From Dicyema japonicum (taxonomy: Eukaryota > Dicyemida > Rhombozoa > Dicyemidae), in assembly GCA_011109175.1 (NCBI GenBank), contig RDEW01000019.1, positions 495,482 through 559,481 on the forward strand: a DNA stretch of 64,000 nt. Reading direction: 5' to 3'. The first letter of the stretch is position 1. Every line of letters starts with the position of its first letter. The notes below the pieces were generated by a model. The model worked only from the letters and a program-made list of their open reading frames with translations. It was not told where the DNA came from and searched no databases. The translations under genes and the position numbers were made by a program. Positions 23,451 to 34,599 of the stretch are shown here, piece after piece.

Positions 23451-25315
23451 CGAGCGAGCCGTTATCGAAAGTATTAATTGGAATTAACTGCTTAAAACTA
23501 ATCTCATCCGATTTGCTCTCAAAATCAGATCCTCAAATTTCAGTAAAAGAGTACATATCTGGAAAATGGATCGAGGTAAAAGAGTACATTAATTAAGATT
23601 TACCGAACCGAAAAAATAATGAACAGTTTAAACCCGAGTTTTAGCGAGTTTGAAAAAGACTACTTTTTCGAGCGACAACAAAAACTAAGATTTGAAATTT
23701 ATGACGTCGACGATCACAGAAATAACAATTTTATTGAAAAGGGCGATTTCCTTGGTCAGTTAACAGCAACTTTAGCGCAAGTTGGTTTAAAATATAGCTT
23801 TAAGCTCGCCAGAGCTGGAAGGACATCTGAGAGACTTAAGAAATTCGACGGAAAGGATCTCAAAAGCGGGTCAATTGAAGTTTCAAGTTCAATGTTATTA
23901 AGATTAACGTGCGAGAAGTCCAGAATTTCAAAGATCAATTCGAACTGGGATTCTCTGCCTCGAATTTACCTAAGAAAGTGACTTTATAGTTTATTTTAGG
24001 GCAAATTTTTCAAGGAAGATCCTTCAACCTGTCTGACCATTGAATCGATTGATCATAGTAAACAGTGGAAAGTGGTTTACAAATCAAACGTGAGAATTTT
24101 AAGCTTAACCTACAGACAGTCAAAGAATCAAGAAATCCGATTTACAATACATTTGCTATCAGAATGTTCAAACTGACCACAAACGAAGGGCAGCTTGAAG
24201 ACAAAATCAACGTTGCAAAATTTTTGTAATTTAGATCTCCATATGTAAGGCTAAAAAACTCTCTTCAGTTTATGGCTTGGTCACAATTTCCATATCTGAG
24301 CTGATCAATGCGGCAAATTCAAATTCTCAGGTAAAATTAAATTTTAATGCTACAAAAGAGATCTTGGGAAATTTCACACGAATCTGGAAGCTTTAATATA
24401 AACCTTGTATTGTGCAAAATGAGTCAGTGCTATACTTTTGTTGACTACATTCAAAGTGGATTGGATCTCAACATCGCAGTTTCGCATTTTTAAATATTTA
24501 TTTTTAATTAATTTAAAATTAATTTTTATAAAATAATTAATTTTTAAGGTTGCTATTGATTTCACGGCATCGAATGGTGATCCAAAAAAATCAAACTCTC
24601 TTCATTATTTAAACAGTTATGGAAGTTACTTACAAAATGATTATACCCAAGCAATCGAGGCTGTCGGCCGAGTTATAGAAGATTATGACACGTGATTGTG
24701 AAATAATTTATTTTAGCGACAAAAAGTTTTTAGTTTTAGGATTTGGAGCGAAACTGAGGAATAATAATTTTTCTTTTGTCAGTCATGATTTTCCAGTAAA
24801 TATGAATCCTGAATTTCCTGAATGCTTCGGAATTGACGGAATACTCCTGGCTTACAGGAACTGCATTCTAAACGTTCAATTATTTGGCCCAACCAATTTT
24901 GAACCTGTAATACGGCGAATCATTAGTATGGCTTCAAATTTTTCAATTTCTGCAATGCGATATTTTGTGCTGCTAATTTTGACTGACGGAGTTATCACGG
25001 ATTTTCAAAGAACCATTGATGCCTTGATCGAGGCTTCTGAGTTGCCAATCTCAATCATTATAATTGGCGTTGGAAATGCTGACTTTACTGATATGAACAT
25101 GCTGGACAGCGATGATAAACTTTTGAGATCTGGTCGAAGACAATCTAAAAGGGATATTGTTCAATTTGTTCCCTTTAACTACTATCGATCGGTTTTAATG
25201 GTTTAATTATTTTTTCAAGTCTTTGGATATGCTAGCTAAACAAGTTCTAGCAGAATTACCAGAACAAGTTGTTAATTTTTATAAATCTCATGGGTTGCCA
25301 CCTCGCAGTATTTAA
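23444..25315 (+). CDS. copine, ten exons with micro-introns
   Basis: Copines are cytosolic Ca2+-dependent phospholipid-binding proteins that move to membranes. Spliced length is 534 aa, normal for the family. Exons: 23444-23575, 23598-23879, 23903-23977, 24000-24089, 24116-24211, 24235-24330, 24359-24478, 24549-24691, 24717-25191, 25220-25315. Introns are 22, 23, 22, 26, 23, 28, 70, 25 and 28 nt, all GT-AG. C2A: LLSKSDP, NSLNPSFSEF, LRFEIYDVDD, GDFLGQ. C2B: SASNLPKKGK, KQWKVVYKSN. The vWA-like copine domain has AIDFTASNGDP (MIDAS-type), SLHYLNS, VGRVIEDYD, FGFGAKL, GPTNFEPVI, LLILTDGVITD, SIIIIGVGNADF and IVQFVPF; it ends AELPEQVVNFYKSHGLPP. No frame lesion. The N-terminal start is uncertain because the preceding sequence is SINE-2; ATG 23444 gives the usual short N-terminus, ATG 23384 would add 20 SINE-encoded residues. 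Confidence 0.95.
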
Positions 25316-25419
25316 ATTTATTAACCTTTAATTTGATTTTTTTAAACTAATTAAAAAATATTTTGAATTTACCTGATTGCTATGAATTAATCAATCAATT
25401 TATTTATATATATATATTC

Positions 25420-25515
25420 AAGGTTTACAATATTTGGTAAGCCCGTCACTAACAGTCACAACTAACTAGTCCAAGAAAGGAACTCCAGGGAGAACGTTTG
25501 CCTATGCCGCCCAAT
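25420..25515 (-). repeat. repeat G, 3' end
   Basis: AGGTTTACAATATTTGGTAA and CACAACTAACTAGTCCAAG parallel 20.17-20.26 kb. It lies about 100 bp downstream of the copine stop. Confidence 0.45.
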
Positions 25516-25689
25516 ACAGGTTTCCGAAGAGATGGAAAAATAGGTACACCTTCCATTCACATCCACTATGTTGAAGGAAATGTATTTAGTTTTTTTAAAT
25601 AATTAATCTCTATTTATTATGACTTTTATCGATATTATATTCTTGATAAATTATTCTTTCTAATGTATTGCTTCAAACATCTAACTAAA

Positions 25690-28085
25690 CATTTACATTT
25701 TACCGCCGGGATCCTGTCCTAATAACTATGTTCCGAAGCTCGACAAACTACAAGAAATTAAATGTGTTACTATGTGGGGATTTCAACGCCAAACATCCGC
25801 AATGGCTCAGTACCCAGTCGGCAGACAAGAGGGGGAGTCTAATTATCGACTCTCTCGAAAAATGGTGATTCTGAATCACCCGAACATCTTCACAAGGATA
25901 CCAGTTTGAAGAAATAACAACCCAACCTCCCCCGACATATCCTTGCTTCCTCTAGGATTGCCCGAAGATTTCATGGAACATCTCCTACGATTTTCATAGT
26001 GATCATAATCCGATTATATTAAAACTGAGCGGATTCCATAATTCACGTAGAATTAAGGCAACCTTCAAGATCTACAAGAAAGCTGACTAATCGAATTTCA
26101 AGCTCTTCATTGACCAGAACCTAATACATTTTGATTCCACCTCATTTTCCTCTATCGAAAAAACAATGGACCATCTAAACAATGTAATCCTTCGAGCTGA
26201 AAAGTTATTTGTCCCACGTGCAGTTTACAAATCCTACAATCCTACTCTGGACTAGGAGACTCGTCTCCTCATCAAACAAAGAAACTCCCTGAAGATGAAT
26301 CATCAACAAATCTTTTCTGATTTGAAAATATAAAATGCTTAAATTAGAAAATTACAAAACTCATCAAAGAAAAGAAAGATAGGGCGTAGAACCGCCTATT
26401 ATCATCTATTGGACATATGAAATCCACGAGTCTTTTATGGAAAACTATTCATCGAATCAAGCTAAACTCATCAGATGTATCAGAATCTTTTTCTGCTCCA
26501 AATACTGTGCAAGCTAACAACCTAATGAAATACTACGCATCTATAAGTCATAAGAACTTCTCGAAATTTCATTCTTGTCACCTTCGGAATTTAATGCCTA
26601 AACTAACTTCATGGATCAATTTATTTACATATGTCGAAGTCACACAGGCTATAAGATCGATGAAGATATCTTGTACGTGTGGTCCTGACGGCATTCCAGG
26701 AATTTTGCTAAAACACCTTGGTAGTGTTGCAATCAATTCGATTACGTCAATTTTTAATTTGTCTTCTAACAAGAACGTCATACCATGCAAAAAAACTCAC
26801 TTATAATACCCCTCCTAAAAGGAAAACCGAAAAACCTTACCTTCTACCGTCCAATTTCATTAACGTGCGCATTATCGCGCATAATAAAGAAACTCGTACT
26901 TTGGAAAATTAAACCCCATTTGCTTGACTGTCACTTTCAACATGGTTTCAAATGTGAGCGTTCAACTACGACACATTTAACTTCACTGTCTCAATTTATA
27001 TCAGAAGGGTTCAACGACCGAAACGCTATCTACGGACAATATTGTCTCCCTGGACATCCAGAAGGTGTTCAATATTGTGTCCGAGAACATTACTTACGAA
27101 AAAGGTTTTTGACACCAATTTGAAAAGATGGATAGCCAATTTTCTTCCGGAAGAAAAGGACGTGTATGTACAGGCCACGCAAGATCGAGGTCCCGTCTCT
27201 ACCAAATGGCGTCCTTCAAGGATCGCCCTTCTCTCCGGCGTTATTCAATTTATTCCTAACGATTTACCCTGCCTTGGAGGACCAGATTCAATGCTTCTCA
27301 CATATGCTGACGACTAATTATCGCTAGCAGGAACAAATACGTGGATATGCAAAATCAGAGCTTCAGTCACATATTGACGACCTGGGAGCCTGGTTGAAAT
27401 TGAATCGTCTCTCCATATCCAGGGATAAATCAACGTATACTATCTTCACCAGAGACAGAAAAGAAAAATATACACTGGATTTGAACATATATGAGACTTT
27501 TTCATCCAACTATTCTGGGAGTGACTTTCGACCCTATGATGACATTTTCTCAACATGTGAAGAACGTTATGACAAAGGGTTTCAGGAAACTGAATATAAT
27601 GAAACCGCTCTTAAAGTCCAGGCCGTCACGGGAATGCTTGCACAATCAATTTCTAAAACCGACGGTAGAGTATGCTTGTGCCTCATGGGCCTATGGAGCT
27701 TCAATATCCAATTTATACGAAATCAACTCCTTAACAGGCATACTTGCAGGTCTAACAATACCCCCGATCTTTTTTCCCCAATGCTTGACTACGTTGCAAT
27801 CAAAAATAACGGCTCCGGCTTTATCAGTCTGTGTGGGTCAAGAAACAAGTCGTTTCTTTCATTCAAGCCTATAAGCCTCAAATACACGTAATTTGGGGAA
27901 AAAACCCACCCCTCTTCAAACTTTAATGAAAGATGATCGTCGCTATACAGGAAAGCCGTGAGTACTCTGGAGGAACATAGGAAAAATCTATCGATCCTGT
28001 TGAGGCGTACCGGGATCACATAATTAGTTGGTTTACTCCTTCTTTCTTGGTGTTCCCTTTTCAGGGTTATTAAATAAATAATAAA
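25690..28085 (+). mobile_element. LINE-B, near full-length, decayed
   Basis: Endonuclease: LLCGDFNAKHPQW (25770-25810) and SDHNPIILKLSG (25998-26035). Linker: AEKLFVPRAVYKSYNP (26200-26245). RT: CTCGPDGIPGILLKHLG (26670-26720), FYRPISLTCALSRIIKKLV (26840-26900), FQHGFKCERSTTTHL (26935-26980), a damaged palm, and SMLLTYADD at 27290-27317. C-terminal domain: KGFRKLNIMKPLLKSRPS and PTVEYACASWAYG (27570-27700), ending LSILLRRTGIT-stop at 28022. The tail is TAATTAGTTGG...CTTTCTTGGTG and AAATAAATAATAAAATAATAA. The 3' UTR matches the SINE-2 tail. Confidence 0.85.
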
Positions 28086-28429
28086 ATAATAAACATCTAA
28101 AGATTAAAATTCCGTCTTAATTAAAACTCCGAATTATTTTTTACTGAAATCAATCTTTCCAGATCGTGAGCGGAAGTGGTAATCCGATAAGTCGTCGGAG
28201 ACCATCTTTCCATATTATTTATTATTTTTGTTGAATAAGTATTACTAAACCTTCACAATCTTCGTTTTCATTTAAAAAGTACCATTGTTTTTAATCCAGG
28301 TCCTTAATTTTTAGGATTATATCGTTCTTCACTAATCAGTATTTTAATCGTATTTACATAACTTCAATGTTATCCTACATATAAAATTGTTTGTTTCACA
28401 TTGCTCTTTAATATAATTAATAATTCAGG

Positions 28430-28620
28430 TTTTCCATTACACATCTCAGCTTAGACAGAACTAACACTTTGAAGAAGTAAAAAACCTTTATGCTAGTTGA
28501 TCCAAAACCAAAACATTGAAGATGTACTTAACTTATTTTTTTACTTGAGTTTGATTTCTCTGAGACAATCAGGTTCCGCAGTGATTACTAATTAATGACG
28601 GCATCACTCGTCAATCACTG
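28430..28620 (-). mobile_element. SINE-1 variant remnant, minus strand
   Basis: GGTTCCGCAGTGATTACTAA and GACGGCATCACTCGTCAA are the SINE-1 core in reverse. The adjoining sequence (TTAGACAGAACTAACACTTT) recurs at 55.02 kb, so these two copies share a variant 3' part. Confidence 0.55.
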
Positions 28621-28639
28621 ATTTGTATATACCATAATA

Positions 28640-28770
28640 ATATAGAGACTATTAGGAGTCCCTCAAGGTTCATCGCTTAACGTCGTGCTATTCAACATCC
28701 ACATGGTTCACATAAAGATACCGAAGATGTGATGACTGGTACTAAACCTCTAAGAAAAACCAAATAAAAT
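28640..28770 (+). mobile_element. RT scrap (LINE-B or LINE-C)
   Basis: Encodes LLGVPQGSSLNVVLFNIHM, the palm segment between the catalytic Asp motifs of APE-type LINE RTs. Confidence 0.55.
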
Positions 28771-29812
28771 CGCAGTTAGAAAATTCAAGAAGAGCTGTTA
28801 AAATCTTGCGCAAAAAAGTGGGATGAATAAGGATTCAGTATCGAAGAAAAAGGCCTGATAGAGTCAATGAAGATGGTGATACAGGACAAAATGAGTAGTT
28901 CTAAAGAAGAGTAGAGCTAAAGACTCGTACAAGACTTCAAAATATGTAAAAACGGAGATAGGCACTGATAAAGAGTTTAACTCATATAGTAAGACTTGTG
29001 GCAACTGATTATCTCCTTTAACTAATCCGTTTGTTAACTTTTTTGTTATAGGCATTAAAAATATTACATCATCCAGGTAGTTTAAGGCAGTACACAAAAC
29101 TTAAAAGTTATTTAGACATGATTTATTTTAAATCTTCAGTTTTTACATTTTTGAACTTCTCGGAGATTTAAAATTTTAGATTATAAAAGCATTAATTTTT
29201 CACTTTGAAGATTGCAGCGCCGAAGAACGGACTCTCGTTCTTTATTTTTACTTTTTTTAAAGCGATCGCCGTTTTGGGCAACATACGATTTGTTTATGTT
29301 TTTTTAAAGAAGTTTTGTTGCAATTAATATATTTTGCAAAACTTAGCCAGATAATTGGGGGTATTCGCTGAAAAATGTAGAACATTTTTTCCGATGAGTT
29401 CAATTCTCCAAATAAAGTTTGAAAGTTCGTGTCGCTTTTTTGAAACGATACCAACAATCCATTGTACGCCATAAAATAATTATTAATTTACGTTGGCTGC
29501 AATTTTTTTGCAATTTCCCTAAAGAGAAATTTTGAAACATAAATTGTCTTTATATTAGTAGTTAATTATTGAGTCCAGCAGATATGATCGAGTGGCTGTT
29601 ACCTCTGACTACTGCCAGGGATATCCTTTGGAAAAGCCACTCGGTTTCCCGACGCTCCCTCGAGGCTTTGGTCAATAGACACCCAAGTGCTCAATGGATT
29701 CACTTTATATTAGTCAGAAATTAAAAAAATCTTTTTAAATGTCCTAAAAATTGTAAACAAAACATGACCTTTTGTCAGAGTTTTATAGTGGTCAGGAGTA
29801 CTGTAGTATTTT
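28771..29812. other. no gene recognised
   Basis: Only short unrelated frames. No repeat family match seen. Confidence 0.4.
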
Positions 29813-29814
29813 TG

Positions 29815-30150
29815 TTATTATCATTATTATTAAAAACCTTATAATCCGAGAAAGAAGTTTACAGAGTACAACTAATAAAGTGCATCCAGTTTTTACTAAA
29901 AGAAACTGAGTCTTCGACGTCACACAAGTCCACCCAGAACCAGCATAAAAGGTAGAAGACCCTGCAGTTGTGGAACCCCTTCAGTGGAATAGGGGAGAGC
30001 AAATAATCTTTTTTCGTGCCACCGTTGCACTGGGCGCCATTTGAGACAGGTAGATCGCGTCACTCTAGTAGAAATAAAGAGATGAAAAGCAGACGAAACA
30101 AACAGAAATCTTTAGTCAGGTTGCAATATGGCACCATGATAAACGCTGGC
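29815..30150 (-). mobile_element. SINE-2, full-length, minus strand
   Basis: Reverse complement carries TGACGCGATCTACCTG, CCAGTGCAACGGTGGCACGA, CCACTGAAGGGGTTCCACAA and the LINE-B-like tail ACTTCTTTCTCGGATTATAA with AATAATAATGATAATAA. Confidence 0.8.
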
Positions 30151-30464
30151 AACACGTGGACTTCATTAATCTCATTAATATAGTATCTTTGTTAGAAACT
30201 ATTTAATACAAATCAAGTATACATTAGTATAATCACACTTTTGGTGTTTTAAGGGTAGTTTGACTGCATCAACAAGAATCTTTTACTGTAGAAAAATTGA
30301 AAATACCAAACTTGGGACGCTTTTGTGTCAATGACTTTTCTTTTTCCAGCCTCACATTGACAGCAATTCACAAAAGGATTAGTCTCAGCGAACGGCGAAA
30401 TTTTTAGAAGAAAAAATACGAGACTCATGAAAGACAGTTCAGTTTCAAGCCTATTGCAACCGAA
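30151..30464. other. no gene recognised
   Basis: No assignable signal. Confidence 0.35.
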
Positions 30465-30545
30465 ACTTTAGCAAATGAAAAGCAACGCAACGTCGATAAT
30501 GTCGGCGGGGTCCAGTTTGGATGGTTGGCTGTGTTAATTTAATTA
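30465..30545 (+). mobile_element. LINE-D terminal scrap
   Basis: AAGCAACGCAACGTCGATAA through GTCGGCGGGG is almost identical to 58.99-59.04 kb, which encodes the terminal SNATSIMSAG segment of LINE-D. Confidence 0.6.
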
Positions 30546-30784
30546 CATTTAGGTAATTAATTGTTAAAATCAAAATTTCTGGCATTAAAGATAGATGATT
30601 TTATTAACATAACAAACTCGTTACTAATTACAGGCTAATTAAACAGGGAGAAGGCAATGAGTTCGTCCTAGTTGATGGGGTCTGGTATAACGAGACACCA
30701 TATGTCTCCTCTTCGAATTGTTGACTCCTTGCACCAAACAAGAATTATTTTTCAAAGATCTTGCACGTCTTTCATAACTAGGCG

Positions 30785-31400
30785 GTAATTTAGATTTTAA
30801 AAAGTCCATATGTCAGTTTAATAGCATATCTCCTCGATCTATAGAAAAGCTCTACAAGAATACTTCTCTCATCACTTTCAAACCATCCTTGGAAGCCATA
30901 ATTCAAGAATGATTCTATACAAGCTGTATAAACATAGATAAAAGTTTCCGGACTCAATTGATAACGTAGAAGCGATTTCAATATCGCTGTAGCTTTTTTC
31001 CTTTTTTTCTTGATGTAATTTATAAAGTTTTCTTCGAGTTCACATAAACACCAAGATATTGCAACTGTTCCATGCATTTGATTGCTCCAGTATTAATACA
31101 AAATTTTGACTTATTTTTGTTATTCACAATCTATGAAGCAGTAAACTTTTCAAGAGATAGGGATAAACCTTTATCTCGGCACCAACATTTAATTTTTTTC
31201 GATATGAGTTGAGAAATCGATTTATTAACACTTTGATCAAGCAGAAGTATATTATCAGCATAAACAATCACTTTCGAATTTAAGTGTTCAACCTACGGAA
31301 TGTCACACATAACACAATTGAATAAGAGGAGGCTTAAGACAGACCCTTGTGGTCGGTTAGTGCAAAAACTCAAAGCCACAAAATCCTGGCATTAAGTGAA
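30785..31400 (-). mobile_element. LINE-C (CR1-like) RT and C-terminal domain, minus strand
   Basis: Minus strand: RPQGSVLSLLLFN, then VYADNILLLDQSVN (YADD changed to YADN), KGLSLSLEKF and YLGVYVN. The frame 31077-30790 continues with KKATAILKSLLRYQLSPETF and CIESFLNYGFQGW. Stops interrupt it. The same family is at 43.1-43.9 kb. Confidence 0.7.
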
Positions 31401-31407
31401 TAAGCCA

Positions 31408-31738
31408 GCCGGGTGGCATAGTGGTTAGGTGTCGGGCTTAAGTGGCTTAGGCTACGGGTTCGAATCTCGCTGCTGTTCACCTAGTGGAAGGTTCTACGCA
31501 TCTACGATGCAGAAAGGGTTTGACGAGTGACGCCGTCATTAGTGGATACTCACTGCTGAACTGGATTGTCTAGAAAGGACACTCACACAAGAAAAAGAAA
31601 AAAAGGAATGAAGATCATTCCTTGGTTCTACGATTAGTTAAAATTAACTGTTCTTTACTTAAATAAAATGTGTGTCCTGCCTATGCGGAGCTATATAAAT
31701 ACTATGGCTTTCGTGAAAAGGCTTTATTATTATTAAAA
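31408..31738 (+). mobile_element. SINE-1, full-length copy
   Basis: tRNA-like head with A box TGGCATAGTGG (31414-31424) and B box GGTTCGAATC (31457-31466), consistent with an RNA polymerase III promoter. The body contains GAGTGACGCCGTCATTAGTG. The tail ACTATGGCTTTCGTGAAAAG plus (TTA)n matches the LINE-A 3' end at 32.75 kb and 15.46 kb. Very similar to the copies at 54.2 and 57.1 kb, so recently amplified. Confidence 0.92.
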
Positions 31739-31739
31739 G

Positions 31740-32118
31740 AATAAAATCGATATATATGTGTTTGGTGCATGCAACATAAATCTTTCAACAATAGTGCGTG
31801 TCTATGTACTTTGTTAAGATAATAATCTTATTGATCTATTGCAAAACAGTAGCATATTGTTAGTTGTCTGACAATTAATCAGGTAGGGTCTCGGCGACAC
31901 AAAATTAAAAATATTAAGTTTTGAGAAATTATCATTTTTATTAAATTTTGCTATAATTCAAAAAATTCTAATTTTTATTGTATTAACTCAGAAATTAATT
32001 TTGGATCAATTTTTGAAACTAAAGAAAAAAATTTAATTTTCTAGTGTAAAGTATTTTTTCAAATAACAACAATTTTTGTATTAAAGACAATTATTTAACA
32101 AAGAAACAAATGTTAGTT
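31740..32118. other. no gene recognised
   Basis: AT-rich, no assignable signal. Confidence 0.4.
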
Positions 32119-32119
32119 G

Positions 32120-32212
32120 AGGAAACCGGCTGCGTGGATCGCGAACGAGTTCCTTTGGAGTATGGCCATTCCAATCTTTTGTCTCAGCCATAACCCTTCT
32201 CGTTAACAACAA
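32120..32212 (-). mobile_element. LINE-D C-terminal end, minus strand
   Basis: Reverse complement of the KIGMAIL-x-x-NSF element found at 18.94 and 44.08 kb (GATTGGAATGGCCATACTCC). Confidence 0.6.
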
Positions 32213-32214
32213 TT

Positions 32215-32744
32215 AAGAAAATCTCTTGGTTCTTTCCAGAAATCAACCGCACACATTCACTTTTATATGAACTTAAAAAAATCTTCTCTCGAGTATAGTC
32301 CTGTTAACTATCTCTTTTTTGTTGTTGGAGTGTTTTAGACGTCTTTATAGTTTTCATTTATTATGTTAACTAGAAAAATTAACAAATTTTTGCACATTCA
32401 ACTGATAACGAGAGAATTTTACGCTATTCCTAGTAGGGATATTGCTACATCGGCTATTTAAACAATGGAAACTTACATCATGCAAACCATCGAAGGAAAT
32501 CTCGAAGCAGACTGAGAATAATTTATCGAAGATATAGATGTAATTGTTGCCTCCATAAGAAAGCGCATAGCATAACAATGTGGAAAAAACTGGTCAGTTG
32601 GATCTGAAACGGGCTAAACGTAAGATAGAAAAATTATCATTTTATTTTTTAGAACAGACGTACCGGAGTTAAATTATTCAATAAGATAAACCACAACTAG
32701 CAATCGAGTTTTTTCTGTAATTTTGTTTTATTATTATCAGCACT
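32215..32744. other. no gene recognised
   Basis: No assignable signal; a 70-residue minus-strand frame at 32366-32578 has no recognisable features. Confidence 0.35.
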
Positions 32745-32880
32745 TTCACGAAAGCCATTATATTTTGTTAGCACTTCACCGCCCCGCATGTGAAGCAAAA
32801 AATATAAGAGAATTAGTTAGCTTGCTCCAAGCTCTTCTGTTCTTAGCTAGGTCCCTCAGTGAGTCCATATTGTAATCTTT
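32745..32880 (-). mobile_element. LINE-A 3' end, minus strand
   Basis: Encodes MDSLRDLAKNRRAWSKLTN, the LINE-A C-terminus, followed by a 3' UTR ending ATGGCTTTCGTGAAAGTGCT plus (AAT)n. This UTR shows the SINE-1 tail most clearly (SINE-1 at 31.71 kb: ATGGCTTTCGTGAAAAGGCT). Confidence 0.7.
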
Positions 32881-33274
32881 TTAATTTTGTTAACCACAGA
32901 TAAATTTTAAGTTCAAATGTTTTTTTTAAAAACTCACAATTAATTCTATTAAATTTCAAAATTTTTATAAATTAGCAAGCAGCTCTTGTGATTAAAAGCG
33001 GGAGGGAAAGCTTTGCGTAATTTAGTCTTTGCCTCCCACTTAATACCCGCTGGGTCCTACAAGTTGGTGAGATCGGAATTACTTAAATAACTAACTAAAG
33101 AGCAATCTTCTTACAATTTGCATGGAAAAATATTCGATTAGACAACCCTCTTCTCGGTAGCCCCTTTTTTATTTGCTATATACGATTCGAGGATACGTGG
33201 GAAGGAAAAAGATTTGAGTCTTAGAAATTCCAGTATTTCAAAAGCGACGGGCTTAAAAACGAACCGTATTCCTA

Positions 33275-33335
33275 AGGTCGCGTATTCTTTAATGGTTTCA
33301 GCTCTCGGTCTTCGCTGAGGCAAATCCTGGATGAA
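33275..33335 (+). mobile_element. LINE-B 5' scrap with degenerate 2A motif
   Basis: TTCGCTGAGGCAAATCCTGG corresponds base for base to most of the 2A core at 18.17 kb (GACGTTGAGGCAAACCCTGG), encoding AEANPG before a stop. Confidence 0.5.
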
Positions 33336-33730
33336 TGGCTGTCATCATGAAGTTTGAAAAAGAAAAGCCATCTACACAGTGGCGTCCCAACCCAGACATT
33401 TATCCCTCTTTCAAAAGAAAAAAGTCATCTTTTTTAATTAACACAATAACATTTTTTGACAAACAAGTGGTTTTGTTTAAAAGATGCGTATTAACTGTTC
33501 ACACCAAAGAAAATGTTATCATCAGAATTATAGTCGTTCAAGTATTTAGTCAAACGTTGATTTGGATGCTTTTCAAACAAGTGGAAAAACGACTAAAAGT
33601 GCGATTCAATTAGATTAACAACTAAAAGTGCAATTTAATTGTAAATAAGTTTATAATTGAATTAACAATTACTGAAAGTGAAAGTGCGATTTAACTGTAA
33701 ATATGATTGTAAATTAGGTTCATTTGAAAA
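33335..33730 (+). other. unassigned 92-codon frame and degenerate tandem sequence
   Basis: The frame 33335-33613 (TQWRPNPDIYPSFKRKKSSF near its start) is not recognised. At 33590-33720 the words ACTAAAAGTGC and GTGCGATTTAA-TGTAAAT recur at irregular spacing, suggesting a decayed tandem repeat. Confidence 0.25.
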
Positions 33731-33984
33731 TTTTTAAATTTTATCAGAACAACAAAAATGAATGAAATGCTATTATGTTAGACAAAATACGACTTAGAAG
33801 GCTCGAATCAAGTTTATATTTTTAAAATTTTTGGGGCGGTTTTTTTACAATAATCAATATAAAAAAAAACTACAACTAAAGATCAAACATAATTTATAAA
33901 TTTTTTTATGAAGTAATAAACAAAAAATTCTGAAATGATTAAAATGTAAATCAACAAAAATGAAAAACAAAATTAGAGCTAAAA

Positions 33985-34265
33985 GGCCTCAGTCCTAACT
34001 GCGTGGCTATTTCCCCTCATGATTGCCGAAGAATTCCATTCGAATAGCTAGTATCGTCCATGAAGTTCTCCTGAGCTGGCTATAATTAAAGTTTCAAGTT
34101 TATTGAAAAAATCTTAGGACAAGAGTCCTAGAGTTCTAAAATTTTTTATAGGAATAAATTTTACATCATAGTCAGCGTACTTGAGGCAATTTAATGTCTC
34201 GGGTTTCCCAGCGGTTGAACAGGCATTGGAAGCGTTTTAAATGATGTTGCTTGAAGCGAATGTGT
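33985..34265 (-). mobile_element. LINE-D C-terminal remnant, minus strand
   Basis: Parallel to 38.30-38.57 kb: GCGTGGCTATT-CCC-CTCA at the start and AGCGGTTGAACAGGC at the equivalent internal position. Decayed. Confidence 0.55.
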
Positions 34266-34599
34266 CCCATTTGAAGTAAATAAAAATATCAGACAGTAGT
34301 TAACAGATCAGATAACAACCTCAAAATGATACTATATATATATTTTATTTGTACTGTCCTTTAAATATTGAACATAAAATTCATGATTATTAGCAAAATA
34401 CATAAAATCCTATTAACTGCCACTATATACGGCAACTTTAGACAGATTATCATCTATGTTATTTCAATTTTTATTCGAACAGATCTTTCGTATATCTCAT
34501 TTTTTTCGTTCTGATCTTCGTTTTTTGATTTCACTACTCAATCATATTATTCAATGCTACGAAAAAGGAAATCATCCATTAATAAAGCAATATGCAATT

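Noticed and set aside
23756-23938. 60-residue minus-strand frame
   Set aside because: Antisense of copine exons 2 and 3.
31408-31480. Possible tRNA gene
   Set aside because: A and B boxes are present, but no cloverleaf forms and the sequence continues into a repeated SINE body.
33335-33613. Functional small gene
   Set aside because: It begins directly behind a LINE-B 2A relic, lacks splice partners and matches nothing; listed only as unassigned.
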